A stretch of 64,000 nucleotides of DNA from Rhizobium sp. P32RR-XVIII (GTDB taxonomy: Bacteria > Pseudomonadota > Alphaproteobacteria > Rhizobiales > Rhizobiaceae). The translations under genes were made by a program, and so were the position numbers. Location of the stretch: assembly GCF_012641395.1 (NCBI RefSeq), contig NZ_JABAIH010000002.1:832192-896191 (forward strand), written 5' to 3'. The notes under the pieces were generated by a model. That model saw only the letters and a program-made list of their open reading frames with translations, was not told the origin of the DNA and made no database searches. Below are positions 19,579-28,217 of this stretch, one piece after another (position 1 is the stretch's first letter; every line of letters begins with the position of its first letter).

Positions 19579-20181
19579 TTACTTTGTTAATAGGAAACGT
19601 CGGAATGTCGACAAGACAATGTTTCTGATGGACGAGTTCACCGGCTGATTTGAGTTCTTCGGGGACTTCAGCCTGACAGTCGCGTACCGGAAGCGCTGGC
19701 CGTCAGGATCATGTTCGGCTACCTGTTCAAGATACGAGTTCACGCCCTCGATATCATCAGCCGGGATCGCACCTTCACCAATTGACTCGCATGCTGGATC
19801 AAGCAGCGGAACAACCAACTCCCAGAGTGGCAAGAGATCGTGCCTGCCAAGTGCTTTCTCCTCGTTATCGGCAATCGGACGATCCAGCAGCATCGCAGTG
19901 GTCCTGAAGATATCCTTCAGGACAAGCTCGATGTGGTGCCTGTAGAGATAGAGGATCGGATACACGAGCGAGTCCTGGTCCGAATGCGACTCGCAGACTT
20001 GTAGCGCTAGGCGACCGGCCGCCATCCGGAACCCTTTCTTGTAAGGGTAGTTGACGTCGTACCAGTACGAGATGCAGGCGTTAGTCCCCGCATCGGCCGC
20101 TCTAAACAGGACATGATCTTTGCGAGGGGGCGGCGACTGTCCAAAAATTGACTTCTGTTCTTCCACGACTCGTCCCTCCAA
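19579..20181 (-). CDS. Unknown island protein
   Basis: The 200-residue protein is not recognised. It has a stretch YPILYLYRHHIELVLKDIF (about residues 74-92), a hydrophobic helix with RHxxE that recalls small helical domains of the HEPN type, but no further motif confirms this. There is no signal peptide. It is 9 bases upstream of the DUF2971 gene on the same strand, so the pair probably forms an operon, and both lie inside the att-like repeats. A two-gene accessory or defence cassette is an inference from location and partner. Confidence 0.65.
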   Translation of the reverse strand: MEGRVVEEQKSIFGQSPPPRKDHVLFRAADAGTNACISYWYDVNYPYKKGFRMAAGRLALQVCESHSDQDSLVYPILYLYRHHIELVLKDIFRTTAMLLDRPIADNEEKALGRHDLLPLWELVVPLLDPACESIGEGAIPADDIEGVNSYLEQVAEHDPDGQRFRYATVRLKSPKNSNQPVNSSIRNIVLSTFRRFLLTK

Positions 20182-20379
20182 CTCTGCCGGTGGAAGTTGT
20201 ATCTCGCGTTTTCTGGGCAGACTAGCGTCCTGTATTCAACGAGACAGGCGGCTTCGGAGGGCTATTTCAATTCCGCAACGCCACCGAATCAAGGTGGCGG
20301 CAAACCGTATCGGTGGCGGTAAGCTTTTCAGGGAATATTAGCGGGTCTAAAATTCACCAGCAAACTCTGGGCTTGTCGG

Positions 20380-20456
<77 letters not shown>

Positions 20457-20643
20457 TGAGAGGGGCCAATACACGCTTCATACCGGCGCCGCAATATCAA
20501 AAACGCGTTTGCCCCATCCTTCGGCGCTGCTTTGCCGTTCAGGATAGTGTCAGGAAGCCTCACCATAGTCGCGCGGTTTTGAGTCAGGCGGCAACGCGGT
20601 GCCAGCCGCTCTGCGCTGGTGCACACGGAGCAAACCAATCGGC

Positions 20644-22293
20644 ATGGCAACGGAAAAGCAGAAGGCGTGGGTGCGCCCCCAAATCGGCAGCATCACGCTC
20701 GCAGTCATCGTATCGCTCTATATCCTCATCGTCGCCAATTACACGTTCTGGAGCCGGGCATTCGTCTATTTCGACGGCCATCGGCTGGCCTTCGCCGGCT
20801 TCGTGGCGGGCATGATCGCGCTGACGATCGCGATCGCCGTGAGCGTCTCCATGAAATACCTCATCAAGCCGGCGTTGATCTTCCTTGTGCTTGCCGCAGT
20901 CGCCGCGGCCTGGTTCACCGACCGCTTCGGCGTCATCATCGACCGCGAGATGCTTCGCAACGCAGCCGTTACGACGCAATCGGAAGCGCAGCATCTGATC
21001 ACCGCGAAGTTCGTTCTCCACATGCTGCTCGCGGGCGTTCTACCCTCCCTGGCGATTGCCGCCGTGCGTGTCGTCCACCGGCCCTTTTGGAGCAAGTTTC
21101 TGCATAATACGGCGGTGGTGCTGCCTTGCATCGGCGTCGTCGCGGTAACCGGCATGGGGTTTTACTCCACCTACGCCGCCGTCGGGCGCATCCATCGTGA
21201 CCTGATGATGACGATCAATCCGCATTTCCCGATCGGCAGCGCCATCTATTTTGCCGCCACCTATGGAGACAATCTCAATGTCGTGCGCCAGCCGATCGGC
21301 ACGGATGCGCGCCAGATACCGGCGGCAGCGCCCGGCAAACCCCGCGTGCTGATCATCGTTGCGGGCGAAACGGCAAGAGGGCAGGAGTTCTCGCTCGGCG
21401 GTTACGGCCGCGACACCAACCCGGAGATGAAAGCGCGCAACGTCACGTTCTTCCCCGATGTCACGAGCTGCGGCACGGAGACCGCCGTTTCCATCCCCTG
21501 CATGTTTTCCGTCTATCCGCGGACGCAGTACAGCCACCGGAAGGGCCTGGCGACCGATAATCTGACCGATGTGCTCGGCCACGCCAAGATCGATGTCGAA
21601 TGGTGGGACAACGACACCGGGACTTACGGTGTCGCGGACCGCATCAAATACAAGTATCTGCCGAATACCCGCGATCCGCGGTTCTGCAAGGACGGCGAAT
21701 GCCTGGACACCATCCTGCTCGACAAGCTCGATGACTGGCTCGCCAATGTGAAGGGCGACAGCGTGCTCGTTCTTCACCAGCTCGGCAGCCACGGCCCGGC
21801 CTACTATCAGCGCTATCCCGATGATAGCAGGCGCTTTACGCCCGACTGCCGCGTTGCCGATTTCGCAAACTGCAAACCGGAAGAGGTGACGAACGCCTAC
21901 GACAACACGATCGTCATGACCGACCACGTGGTCGCCTCCGTCATCGACAAGCTGAAGGCGCATCAGGACAAGCTTGCCGGTTCGATGCTCTATCTCTCGG
22001 ATCACGGCGAATCGCTCGGCGAGAACGGGATCTATCTGCATGGCGCGCCGTATTTCATCGCCCCAAGGCAGCAGACCCATGTGCCGATGGCGCTCTGGCT
22101 TTCGGATGCTTTCGCCAGCGAAACCCGCTTGGATAGGGCCTGCATCGCGGCGCAGGCAGAGCGGCCGGCCTCGCACGACAACTTCTTCCATAGCGTGCTC
22201 GGGCTGATGCAGGTGGAGACGAGCGTTCGCAACGCCTCGCTCGACATTATTTCACCTTGCCGCAAGCCCGCCGACAAGCTCGCGTCCAATTAG
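20644..22293 (+). CDS. eptA: EptA-type phosphoethanolamine transferase
   Basis: The 549-residue protein begins with about five membrane helices (to residue 190), then a periplasmic sulfatase-fold catalytic domain. It has the nucleophile block AGETARGQEFSLGGYGRDTN (Thr in GETAR), TSCGTETAVSIPCMFS, and the metal block SDHGESLGENGIYLHG. Cysteines are spaced as in disulfide-rich EptA enzymes. The family transfers phosphoethanolamine from phosphatidylethanolamine to lipid A at the outer face of the inner membrane, giving polymyxin resistance. The ATG at 20644 is chosen over an upstream in-frame start since the protein there begins MATEKQKAW before helix 1. Confidence 0.88.
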   Translation: MATEKQKAWVRPQIGSITLAVIVSLYILIVANYTFWSRAFVYFDGHRLAFAGFVAGMIALTIAIAVSVSMKYLIKPALIFLVLAAVAAAWFTDRFGVIIDREMLRNAAVTTQSEAQHLITAKFVLHMLLAGVLPSLAIAAVRVVHRPFWSKFLHNTAVVLPCIGVVAVTGMGFYSTYAAVGRIHRDLMMTINPHFPIGSAIYFAATYGDNLNVVRQPIGTDARQIPAAAPGKPRVLIIVAGETARGQEFSLGGYGRDTNPEMKARNVTFFPDVTSCGTETAVSIPCMFSVYPRTQYSHRKGLATDNLTDVLGHAKIDVEWWDNDTGTYGVADRIKYKYLPNTRDPRFCKDGECLDTILLDKLDDWLANVKGDSVLVLHQLGSHGPAYYQRYPDDSRRFTPDCRVADFANCKPEEVTNAYDNTIVMTDHVVASVIDKLKAHQDKLAGSMLYLSDHGESLGENGIYLHGAPYFIAPRQQTHVPMALWLSDAFASETRLDRACIAAQAERPASHDNFFHSVLGLMQVETSVRNASLDIISPCRKPADKLASN

Positions 22294-22460
22294 TCTGCGG
22301 CAGTTCGGTGCGCTTCGGCTTTTTTCTTGAAATCCGGCGGATTCGCGGATAGGCAAAATTCATCTCTTTGCGCTATATGGATCGCAAGGAACCGCTCCAG
22401 AACGGGGTGGAGGTTTGAAATATTCAGCGGGCAGGGCCCGCGTAGCCGGAGGCGCGCAGC

Positions 22461-22766
22461 ATGTCTGCCAAGATCTATCGTCCAGCCAAGACCGCCATGC
22501 AGTCCGGCAAGGCCAAGACGCATCTCTGGGTGCTGGAGTTCGATCAGGAGCAGCCGCGCAAGATTGATCCGATGATGGGCTATACGTCCTCCGGCGACAC
22601 GCGCCAGCAGCTGAAGTTGACCTTCGAATCGCAGGAACTGGCCGAAGCTTATGCAAAGCGCAACGGCATCGAATACCGCGTGATCGCGCCGAAGGATCCG
22701 GCCCGCCAGGTGGTCGCCTATCCGGATAATTTCCGCTATACCCGCACTCAACCGTGGACACACTGA
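22461..22766 (+). CDS. NDUFS4-like complex I accessory subunit
   Basis: The 101-residue protein matches the ETC complex I conserved region: SAKIYRPAKTAMQSGKAKTH near the start, then WVLEFDQEQPRKIDPMMGYTSS and a C-terminal YPDNFRYTRTQPWTH. This is the alphaproteobacterial homologue of mitochondrial NDUFS4, a supernumerary subunit of NADH:quinone oxidoreductase. GGAGG lies 8 bases upstream. It is a single gene 45 bases before tRNA-Arg. The opposite strand is open as well, but without family features. Confidence 0.9.
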   Translation: MSAKIYRPAKTAMQSGKAKTHLWVLEFDQEQPRKIDPMMGYTSSGDTRQQLKLTFESQELAEAYAKRNGIEYRVIAPKDPARQVVAYPDNFRYTRTQPWTH

Positions 22767-22811
22767 ACGTTCAGACATGCCGCGTTGCTGCCCTGCGTCG
22801 CAGCGCCGGAC

Positions 22812-22888
<77 letters not shown>

Positions 22889-22918
22889 AACCATATCCCA
22901 AGTTATTGATTCATTGTA

Positions 22919-22949
22919 GGTGCGACCGGGCAGGGCCAAAGGTGCGACC
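22919..22949. repeat. Paired 9-bp repeats between tRNA-Arg and integrase
   Basis: GGTGCGACC occurs at 22919-22927 and 22941-22949, 22 bases apart, about two helical turns. With the flanking GTAGGT (22916-22921) and ACCTAC (22947-22952) they also make a near-palindrome. The place beside the attachment site suits integrase arm-type sites; a terminator for the integrase operon is the other option. Confidence 0.4.
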
Positions 22950-23977
22950 TACATCCTGTTCGCCAGACGTTCCGACGCACTCTTCGCGAGCTTTTTTTTG
23001 TCTGCTTCTTTGGTGTAGATTTCAGCCATCGCCAGACGCGACCAGCCGAACATTGCCATCAGCTCATGAGCCGTTGCACCTTCGTCCGCGGCTATCGTCG
23101 CTCCCGCCTTGCGCAGCCCGTGCGCTCTGCATTCGTCCGGCAGCCCGGCTGCCTTGCACTGCTTGGCGAACCAATTCCCAAACGATGCTCCTGAACTGAA
23201 TGGCTTCCCGCGCTCTGTCGTGAGGAATGCCAAATCACCTGTCGGCGTGGCCTCCATCGAATCCATGAGCTGCTTGAAGACCGGCAGGTAAACCCACTGC
23301 CCTGTCTTCTCGGTTTTCAGGGATATCACGCCGTCTTTAAGGTGCTGCCTGCCGACGACCACAGCGTCACCACGGCGCAATCCCAGGAAGAGCAGGATAT
23401 CGATCGCCAGCCGTGACTTGGTCCCGAGCTTGTGATGAGCGCGGTACTTTTCGACCTGCTCAACGGTCCATGTGTGGAAGCCGTCCGATTTAACGTTGAC
23501 CTTGCTTACGCCAGTCACCGGGTTGATTTCGACGTGTTCGGCCTCGATTGCCCACTTGAACAGGTGGCTCATTGTCTTCAGGAAGTTGTTCGCGGCATTT
23601 GGGGTGGCGGCGCGCTTGTCGATCCCGGCCTTGATATCGGCCTTCGTCATGCGGCCGAATGGCAGGTCGCCGTTCTTTTCCAGAACCTGCTTCAGGATAT
23701 TGTCCCGCGCTCGTCGCGTTCCCTGTGCCAGCTCGGCAAAGGCTGCGCTGCGCTTGTATTGATCAACCAGCCACTTTAGAGAGCCGGTACGAGACTTTGG
23801 TGCCTCGACCGTCGGGATAGATCCCGTCAGCGCCTTTTCATAGGCCGAGTTGAACTCGTCGCTGCCATATTCCCCCTTCAGCCGGACGCGCTTTCCCTTC
23901 CGCTTGAAATACCAAACAAGCTTTCCGTGGCGGGTCGTTTCATGGGACAAGAATGGCTTGCGCGGCATGTCCTCCAT
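22949..23977 (-). CDS. Tyrosine-type phage integrase
   Basis: The 342-residue integrase has an N-terminal basic arm-binding part, a core-binding domain (about residues 60-160) and a catalytic domain with Arg201/202 in FLGLRRGDAV, H-x-x-R at 286-289 (AHGLRKAG), Trp312 and nucleophile Tyr321 (AEIYTKEAD). All catalytic residues are present. It should integrate and excise the phage at tRNA-Arg. Its ATG overlaps the stop of the small gene upstream (TGATG). It is the last gene of the leftward early operon, so it falls under the control of the promoter at 31854-31881. Confidence 0.95.
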   Translation of the reverse strand: MEDMPRKPFLSHETTRHGKLVWYFKRKGKRVRLKGEYGSDEFNSAYEKALTGSIPTVEAPKSRTGSLKWLVDQYKRSAAFAELAQGTRRARDNILKQVLEKNGDLPFGRMTKADIKAGIDKRAATPNAANNFLKTMSHLFKWAIEAEHVEINPVTGVSKVNVKSDGFHTWTVEQVEKYRAHHKLGTKSRLAIDILLFLGLRRGDAVVVGRQHLKDGVISLKTEKTGQWVYLPVFKQLMDSMEATPTGDLAFLTTERGKPFSSGASFGNWFAKQCKAAGLPDECRAHGLRKAGATIAADEGATAHELMAMFGWSRLAMAEIYTKEADKKKLAKSASERLANRM

Positions 23978-24153
23978 CAGAGGTCAAATCCTCGGAATTT
24001 TTCAACGTCCTTGCCGCTGTGATTATCGGGGATATCGGGGGAAACCCTAATGATTTTCCCGTCGACTACGATCTCAACACGCACGCCATCGCGCTTGGCG
24101 ATCTTTGCCATGCGGTGCAAATCCGATTCTTTGATGAGGGCAGATGCCGTCAT
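23977..24153 (-). CDS. 58-residue protein upstream of integrase
   Basis: This short frame begins at ATG 24153, which overlaps the preceding stop (ATGA), and ends in TGA sharing bases with the integrase ATG. The protein (MTASALIKESDLHRMAKIAK at the start) has a helical first half and a short beta-like GVRVEIVVDGKIIRVSPD. The tight coupling on both sides makes it a real gene. By position it could be an excisionase or integrase cofactor; the sequence itself does not prove it. Confidence 0.7.
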   Translation of the reverse strand: MTASALIKESDLHRMAKIAKRDGVRVEIVVDGKIIRVSPDIPDNHSGKDVEKFRGFDL

Positions 24154-24371
24154 TCCTCACCTCCCTTGATCTCTGGGGGTGGTGGGTAGTCGGGTTCTTC
24201 GAAGGGAACGCCGAAATCGTCGTCGTAGGTCGGGTCTATCAACCCTTCACCTTCGCACTCCCAGCAGGTGTCTTCGTCCTGGCCGCAGATGCAATCACCG
24301 GGCCAGCAGTCGCAGCGAAAGTAACCGAGCCCGCCACAAGCTGGGCATTTAGTGAGCCTGTCAGCCATCAT
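24150..24371 (-). CDS. Small zinc-ribbon-like phage protein
   Basis: The 73-residue protein has eight cysteines in C-x-x-C pairs (CPACGGLG, CDCWPGDCICG, CWECEGEG), resembling the CxxCxGxG repeats of DnaJ zinc domains, and an acidic, Pro-rich tail. It should bind one or two zinc ions. Its start overlaps the preceding stop and its stop the next start (ATGA in both). It belongs to the leftward early operon. Function unknown. Confidence 0.75.
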   Translation of the reverse strand: MMADRLTKCPACGGLGYFRCDCWPGDCICGQDEDTCWECEGEGLIDPTYDDDFGVPFEEPDYPPPPEIKGGEE

Positions 24372-24748
24372 CTCCCGCCCTCCGTTGCAGGGGCGCCCTT
24401 CTTATCGGTGAGGGCGGCAAGGGAAGCCTCGGTGCGGGTCATATCTGCGAACATGAGCGCTATGCGCTCGTGGATTTCAGCGACCGGCGTGTTTTGCGCG
24501 ACGAAGGGACGATCTAGCCACGAGGCAGCAACGAGCAAATCGTTTACCGCCTTCACCAAGCCATCTCGTTCAGCCCGCAATGCCTCCACCTCCGCCACCA
24601 GGGCGGCGTTATCGGAGGAGAAGGCGGCAATGTCCTTCTTCGCGTCCTGCACGAAATGCATCATCTGCGCTTTGGAGCCGCTGGCGATGGCGTTGGCATC
24701 GCATCCAGCCCATTGCTCGACCGAGCGCTCAAGTTTGATAGAGGTCAT
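24368..24748 (-). CDS. Coiled-coil phage protein
   Basis: The 126-residue protein is not recognised. The central part (about residues 40-75, DAKKDIAAFSSDNAALVAEV) has heptad spacing typical of a coiled coil. It has no membrane segment or catalytic motif. Start and stop overlap the neighbouring genes by 4 bases, so it is a real member of the operon. Confidence 0.7.
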   Translation of the reverse strand: MTSIKLERSVEQWAGCDANAIASGSKAQMMHFVQDAKKDIAAFSSDNAALVAEVEALRAERDGLVKAVNDLLVAASWLDRPFVAQNTPVAEIHERIALMFADMTRTEASLAALTDKKGAPATEGGR

Positions 24749-25194
24749 GGCTTTTGCTCCGGAGCCGGAAGGAGGCCTTGCGAGGTGATGCGCTGATGGA
24801 CGGTTTCGCCGGTCGGCAAGAGGATCTGACCGAGGAACGCTGCTTCGAACGACAGGATGCCTGTCTCGATTGCCGTGAGCTGCCCCTTGATCCAGTCGCG
24901 CAAAATTGACCAGACGGCGACCTGACCCTTCTCAAGGGCGCGGCGCTCGTGCTCGACCTTCGTCATGCGCATGCGCGACGAATAAGGGTTCTGACGCAAC
25001 CAAGCCGCCGCGTATCCCTTGGCGCTCGCTTCGATCTGCACCATGCGACCGCGGTATTCGAACTGGATGATGACCTTGCCGGCCTCGAAATCCTCCATCG
25101 GGGCAAATTTCGAGCAGCCGAACGCCTGGATGGTCTTGCGAATATCGTCCATGGCAGAGCGGCCGGACGTGCTATTTGCATACGGGAGGCTCAT
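24745..25194 (-). CDS. Phage protein of unknown function
   Basis: The ATG at 25194 overlaps the HNH gene stop (ATGA) and is preferred; the frame is open to 25413 but that part reads as out-of-frame HNH sequence. The 149-residue protein includes a compact region MEDFEAGKVIIQFEYRGRMV and a helical second half (RALEKGQVAVWSILRDWIKG). It is typical of conserved early phage proteins. A DNA-metabolism role is suggested only by its neighbours. Confidence 0.72.
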   Translation of the reverse strand: MSLPYANSTSGRSAMDDIRKTIQAFGCSKFAPMEDFEAGKVIIQFEYRGRMVQIEASAKGYAAAWLRQNPYSSRMRMTKVEHERRALEKGQVAVWSILRDWIKGQLTAIETGILSFEAAFLGQILLPTGETVHQRITSQGLLPAPEQKP

Positions 25195-25622
25195 CTCCGC
25201 CCCTCCTGAGGGTCTATGGTGCGGTAAAGCTGGCGCGGTGGCAAGGAAGGCTTGGGCTGGCGTTTGGCCGATTTCTCGGTCGCCGGGAAACCTGGGGAGC
25301 GGATGGGCTGCTTCTGCGCCTTGATCCCATTGGCCTTGTTGTATTGGCGCTTGGCCCTGGCGATCTGGGAAACGTCCTTGTTCGTTTTCCCGTCGGCGCC
25401 GCGGTGGCAGCATTCCTTACCGAGCAGTTGGCCTTCGGCAATCGTGATCTTGGCCTTCCTGTCGGCTTCAGGGCGCAGCGCCTCAGGGATGATGTGATCG
25501 ATCTCCCACGCGCCTTTCTTCAGGAACATGCCGCAACGCTCGCAGGCGACCATTCCCTCCGCGTTGCGAGCGCGCTCGACGATCTGCTCTTTCTGGTTTC
25601 GGGTGAACTCACGGCGAGCCAT
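25191..25622 (-). CDS. HNH endonuclease family protein
   Basis: The 143-residue protein has the HNH layout: CERCGMFLKKGAWEIDHIIP with a zinc-binding Cys pair and the DH catalytic pair, followed by GKECCHRGADGKTNKDVSQI with the second Cys pair and Asn. The C-terminal tail is basic and Pro-rich. It lies in the leftward early operon, not beside terminase, so a role in recombination or host DNA handling is more likely than packaging. It could also be a homing-type insertion, but its overlaps with neighbours argue for a native gene. Confidence 0.85.
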   Translation of the reverse strand: MARREFTRNQKEQIVERARNAEGMVACERCGMFLKKGAWEIDHIIPEALRPEADRKAKITIAEGQLLGKECCHRGADGKTNKDVSQIARAKRQYNKANGIKAQKQPIRSPGFPATEKSAKRQPKPSLPPRQLYRTIDPQEGRR

Positions 25623-25710
25623 CAGACGCCTCCCGCTTCACGCGTTCGGTCTCGGCTTGCAGCTTCGCCATCCAGCGGACGAGGGCGATAAGGCGTTCAC
25701 GTTCGCTCAT
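25609..25710 (-). CDS. Possible 33-residue coupling ORF
   Basis: ATG 25710 overlaps the stop of the DUF5131 gene (ATGA), and the frame (MSERERLIALVRWMAKLQAE, then a charged tail) stops inside the HNH gene start region. It bridges the 84-base gap between two otherwise tightly coupled genes. It may be a true small protein or just a translational bridge. Confidence 0.4.
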   Translation of the reverse strand: MSERERLIALVRWMAKLQAETERVKREASDGSP

Positions 25711-26681
25711 GCGCGCCTCACTTCCGGAAATGCGTCATGCGTCACGCCATCGATCATCCGGCCGGTGTGCTTCTTCCCGACTTTTTGCATCGGCCAGCCG
25801 GTATCGACACGCTCGCCTGCTTCGTTGATCCTGCAGAATCCCGGTAGATCGGTCGGCCAATCGCCATCATTGGCTTGAAGTGGCGCCCACTCGCCGTTCT
25901 GCTTGTGGTGATAGGCAAGGCCGTGCGCAAGCGCCTGATCGCGAATGCCGCGGAACCAGGCTGGATGCGTCGGCCGCGCCTTGTGGGTGCCCTGATCTGT
26001 TTCTCCGCCGGTGATCCACCAGCCGACCGCCGTAAGCTTCGGCCATCCATCCGCGCCGATCTTGATGCCGCTCTCGTAACGCTCGCCAACAGCAAGGCGC
26101 TGCGGGAGGGGATCACCGGTCATCCAAGGCGACAAATCACCGAGATCACCAATCAAGGGCTCGCAGCTGGCAAAGAGGAAGAGCGGCCGCAATCCGGATG
26201 CTACGATGAGGTGTGGCAGGTTCTTCTTTGCCCGCTCTCGGTCCTCGATCGTCGTGCCGAATGCAATGTTGCTCGGCATGAAGCCGATTTCCTTGACCAT
26301 CTTGACGATGTTCTGCGGACGCTTGGTCAGCAGCAGCCAGATGAGATTGGGCGTCTTCTTGATCAGCTCGAACAGATCGGCGCGCCATTCGGTCGGAACC
26401 TCGTTGTCGAAGACGTCGGCCAAGCTCGAGCAGAAGACGAACGGGCGCTTGCCTTCCTTGGCTGCCTTCCGATCCCATGAGAGGGGCTTGCGCCGATTTG
26501 CTTCGGAGGTGAGGGAGCGCGTACCGCTCCCCTTGCCAGGCCCGCCCCATTCGACGCGGCCCATGCGAGTTTCCATAAGGTGTGCAGCATAGCAACCGTC
26601 GCACGCGGGAGAGATGCGGGTACAGCCAATCCAGTGGTTGTGCGTGTGGTCGGCCCAGGAGATGAGGGTTTCGTCAGCCAT
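25707..26681 (-). CDS. DUF5131 (phage Gp37/Gp68-like) protein
   Basis: The 324-residue protein starts with the family block ISWADHTHNHWIGCTRISPA followed by CDGCYA, giving a Cys-x6-Cys-x2-Cys cluster. It continues with PFVFCSSLADVFDNEVP, LIWLLLTKRPQNI and WWITGGETDQGTHKARPTHP. The fold is radical-SAM-like in annotation, but no reaction is established. These genes occur in many phages of Proteobacteria and Actinobacteria. Its start overlaps the preceding gene by 8 bases. Confidence 0.85.
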   Translation of the reverse strand: MADETLISWADHTHNHWIGCTRISPACDGCYAAHLMETRMGRVEWGGPGKGSGTRSLTSEANRRKPLSWDRKAAKEGKRPFVFCSSLADVFDNEVPTEWRADLFELIKKTPNLIWLLLTKRPQNIVKMVKEIGFMPSNIAFGTTIEDRERAKKNLPHLIVASGLRPLFLFASCEPLIGDLGDLSPWMTGDPLPQRLAVGERYESGIKIGADGWPKLTAVGWWITGGETDQGTHKARPTHPAWFRGIRDQALAHGLAYHHKQNGEWAPLQANDGDWPTDLPGFCRINEAGERVDTGWPMQKVGKKHTGRMIDGVTHDAFPEVRRA

Positions 26682-26907
26682 TGGACGCCTCCATGAGGGG
26701 CGTTACCCGGTCGAGAAGATAACATCCGGAAATGCCATCCAGCCAAATCACAGCCGAGTGGCCCGACAGGACTTCGGCCGTGGACCGGGTGACCGTTACC
26801 TTGCCTTCGCCATTGTCACGGCGAACCGTGACTTTCTGGCCAACAGGGTATTTGGCGTTGAAGGCGTCGCACTGAGCCTGCAGCTTCGCGGTATTGGGGC
26901 GATTCAT
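26674..26907 (-). CDS. Small phage protein
   Basis: The 77-residue protein is not recognised. The middle (YPVGQKVTVRRDNGEGKVTV) reads like a small beta barrel of KOW/SH3 type: a G-turn, then a lysine-rich strand. It overlaps the downstream DUF5131 gene by 8 bases and the upstream gene by 4. Confidence 0.65.
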   Translation of the reverse strand: MNRPNTAKLQAQCDAFNAKYPVGQKVTVRRDNGEGKVTVTRSTAEVLSGHSAVIWLDGISGCYLLDRVTPLMEASNG

Positions 26908-28214
26908 GCTTCACCGCCGATCTCTACCGGCTCGCAGCCGAGCACTTCCGAGAAATATTCGATCGCCATATCCAGCGTCGTCTTCCCGTTCGCAATCGAC
27001 CGCATGGACATGCTGATCGTTCGTGCCTTCTCCTGGCCGTCTTCCGAAAGCTTCTTCAGCTCGTCGCCTGCCCATTGCTTTTCGACTTCCTTGAGAGCAG
27101 CCGGCGAGATGTTCGTATCCGCCGCCATGGGCAGAACATCGCGCGCATACCGGATCAGGATATCGCGCTCGGTGTCGCCGGCTGCTTCGGAATTGGTGGA
27201 GGGAGACGACGGGGGATCGGACCGCTCGCCTCCCTCAGCAGACGCGGAGGACGGGGCGTCTGCGGCTTCCGGCGAGAGCGGCACGCCGGATTCGGTGTTG
27301 GTGTCCTTGTCGACGAGTTCGGCGTCTGCAGCCGCTTCGGTCTTGGCCCGGTTCTCGGTAGCAGGCGCCATTTCGTCGCTGCCAGCGGCCTCCTGTGGCT
27401 TGATCGGCTCGTCGGAAAGAGGGTCGGCAACCTTCTCGTGTTGGGATGCAGCCTTGACCGTTCCGAAGAACATTTCCTCAACGGTCGCTTCGCCGTTCTT
27501 CAGGGCAGAATACATGCCGCGTAGCGTGCCGATATCGTCGACATTGACGTCCTCGATACCTTCCCGGCCAAGTGCGCTGAATATCTGCTCCGGCTTCACT
27601 CCGAACGCAGCGAGAGCCTTCAACGCCTTTTCGCGGTTTTCGGAGAGTGTTGTAACGTCGCCGGTGATGGTTGCCTGGACTGTTTCATAGGCTCGACGCC
27701 ACAAAGGTTTCGGAACGCCGGCCAGGATTGCGTTACGCATCGCGATCGAGCAGGCCGCATTGCCTGTGACAATGATCATGTCATCTTTGAAGAGCTTACC
27801 GTGCTTGTCGCTGATCCGACGACGGACGCGCGCCGTGGTCGACGAGTTCGTTTCAAGATCATGGAAAACGCCCTCGGCTTCGACAAACATCTCGACCCGG
27901 TCGACGTCCACGACCCGAGCACCCGCCCGGCAGTTGCCGAACGACTGCTTCAGGATCTCGGCAAAGCGGATCGATGGACCCTTGATGGGTTTTCCACCGC
28001 GAGGAAGGGCGTACATGCATTCCTCGGCGCTCTCCTCGTCCAAGGTCGCCATGCTCATGATTGCGTTCTGGACGCGCTTCATGGAACGCGGATAGGCACG
28101 CGCCGTGGTGATGAGCTGATCGATCTCGGCTTTCTGAAGCTGGACAGCAACAGACGATGAAATGCCGATGCTCTCGATGATTTCGCCGTCCTGAGTGATG
28201 ATTTCGTGATCCAT
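26904..28214 (-). CDS. Phage recombination-module protein, possibly annealing factor
   Basis: The 436-residue protein has a conserved-looking N-terminal domain (residues 1-240: ESAEECMYALPRGGKPIKGP, IIVTGNAACSIAMRNAILAG) and a low-complexity Glu/Ser/Ala/Pro linker (about 275-350), then a helical C-terminus. It is 3 bases downstream of a PD-(D/E)XK nuclease gene. In many temperate phages a nuclease is paired with a single-strand annealing protein. I cannot match it to RecT, Erf or Sak motifs, so that role is inferred from position. Confidence 0.6.
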   Translation of the reverse strand: MDHEIITQDGEIIESIGISSSVAVQLQKAEIDQLITTARAYPRSMKRVQNAIMSMATLDEESAEECMYALPRGGKPIKGPSIRFAEILKQSFGNCRAGARVVDVDRVEMFVEAEGVFHDLETNSSTTARVRRRISDKHGKLFKDDMIIVTGNAACSIAMRNAILAGVPKPLWRRAYETVQATITGDVTTLSENREKALKALAAFGVKPEQIFSALGREGIEDVNVDDIGTLRGMYSALKNGEATVEEMFFGTVKAASQHEKVADPLSDEPIKPQEAAGSDEMAPATENRAKTEAAADAELVDKDTNTESGVPLSPEAADAPSSASAEGGERSDPPSSPSTNSEAAGDTERDILIRYARDVLPMAADTNISPAALKEVEKQWAGDELKKLSEDGQEKARTISMSMRSIANGKTTLDMAIEYFSEVLGCEPVEIGGEA

Positions 28215-28217
28215 GGA

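Noticed and set aside
21040..22191. 383-codon frame opposite eptA
   Set aside because: Mirror of a gene with intact catalytic motifs; no recognisable features.
22290..22778. 162-codon frame on - opposite the NDUFS4-like gene
   Set aside because: The + frame has a strong family match and a ribosome-binding site; the - frame has neither.
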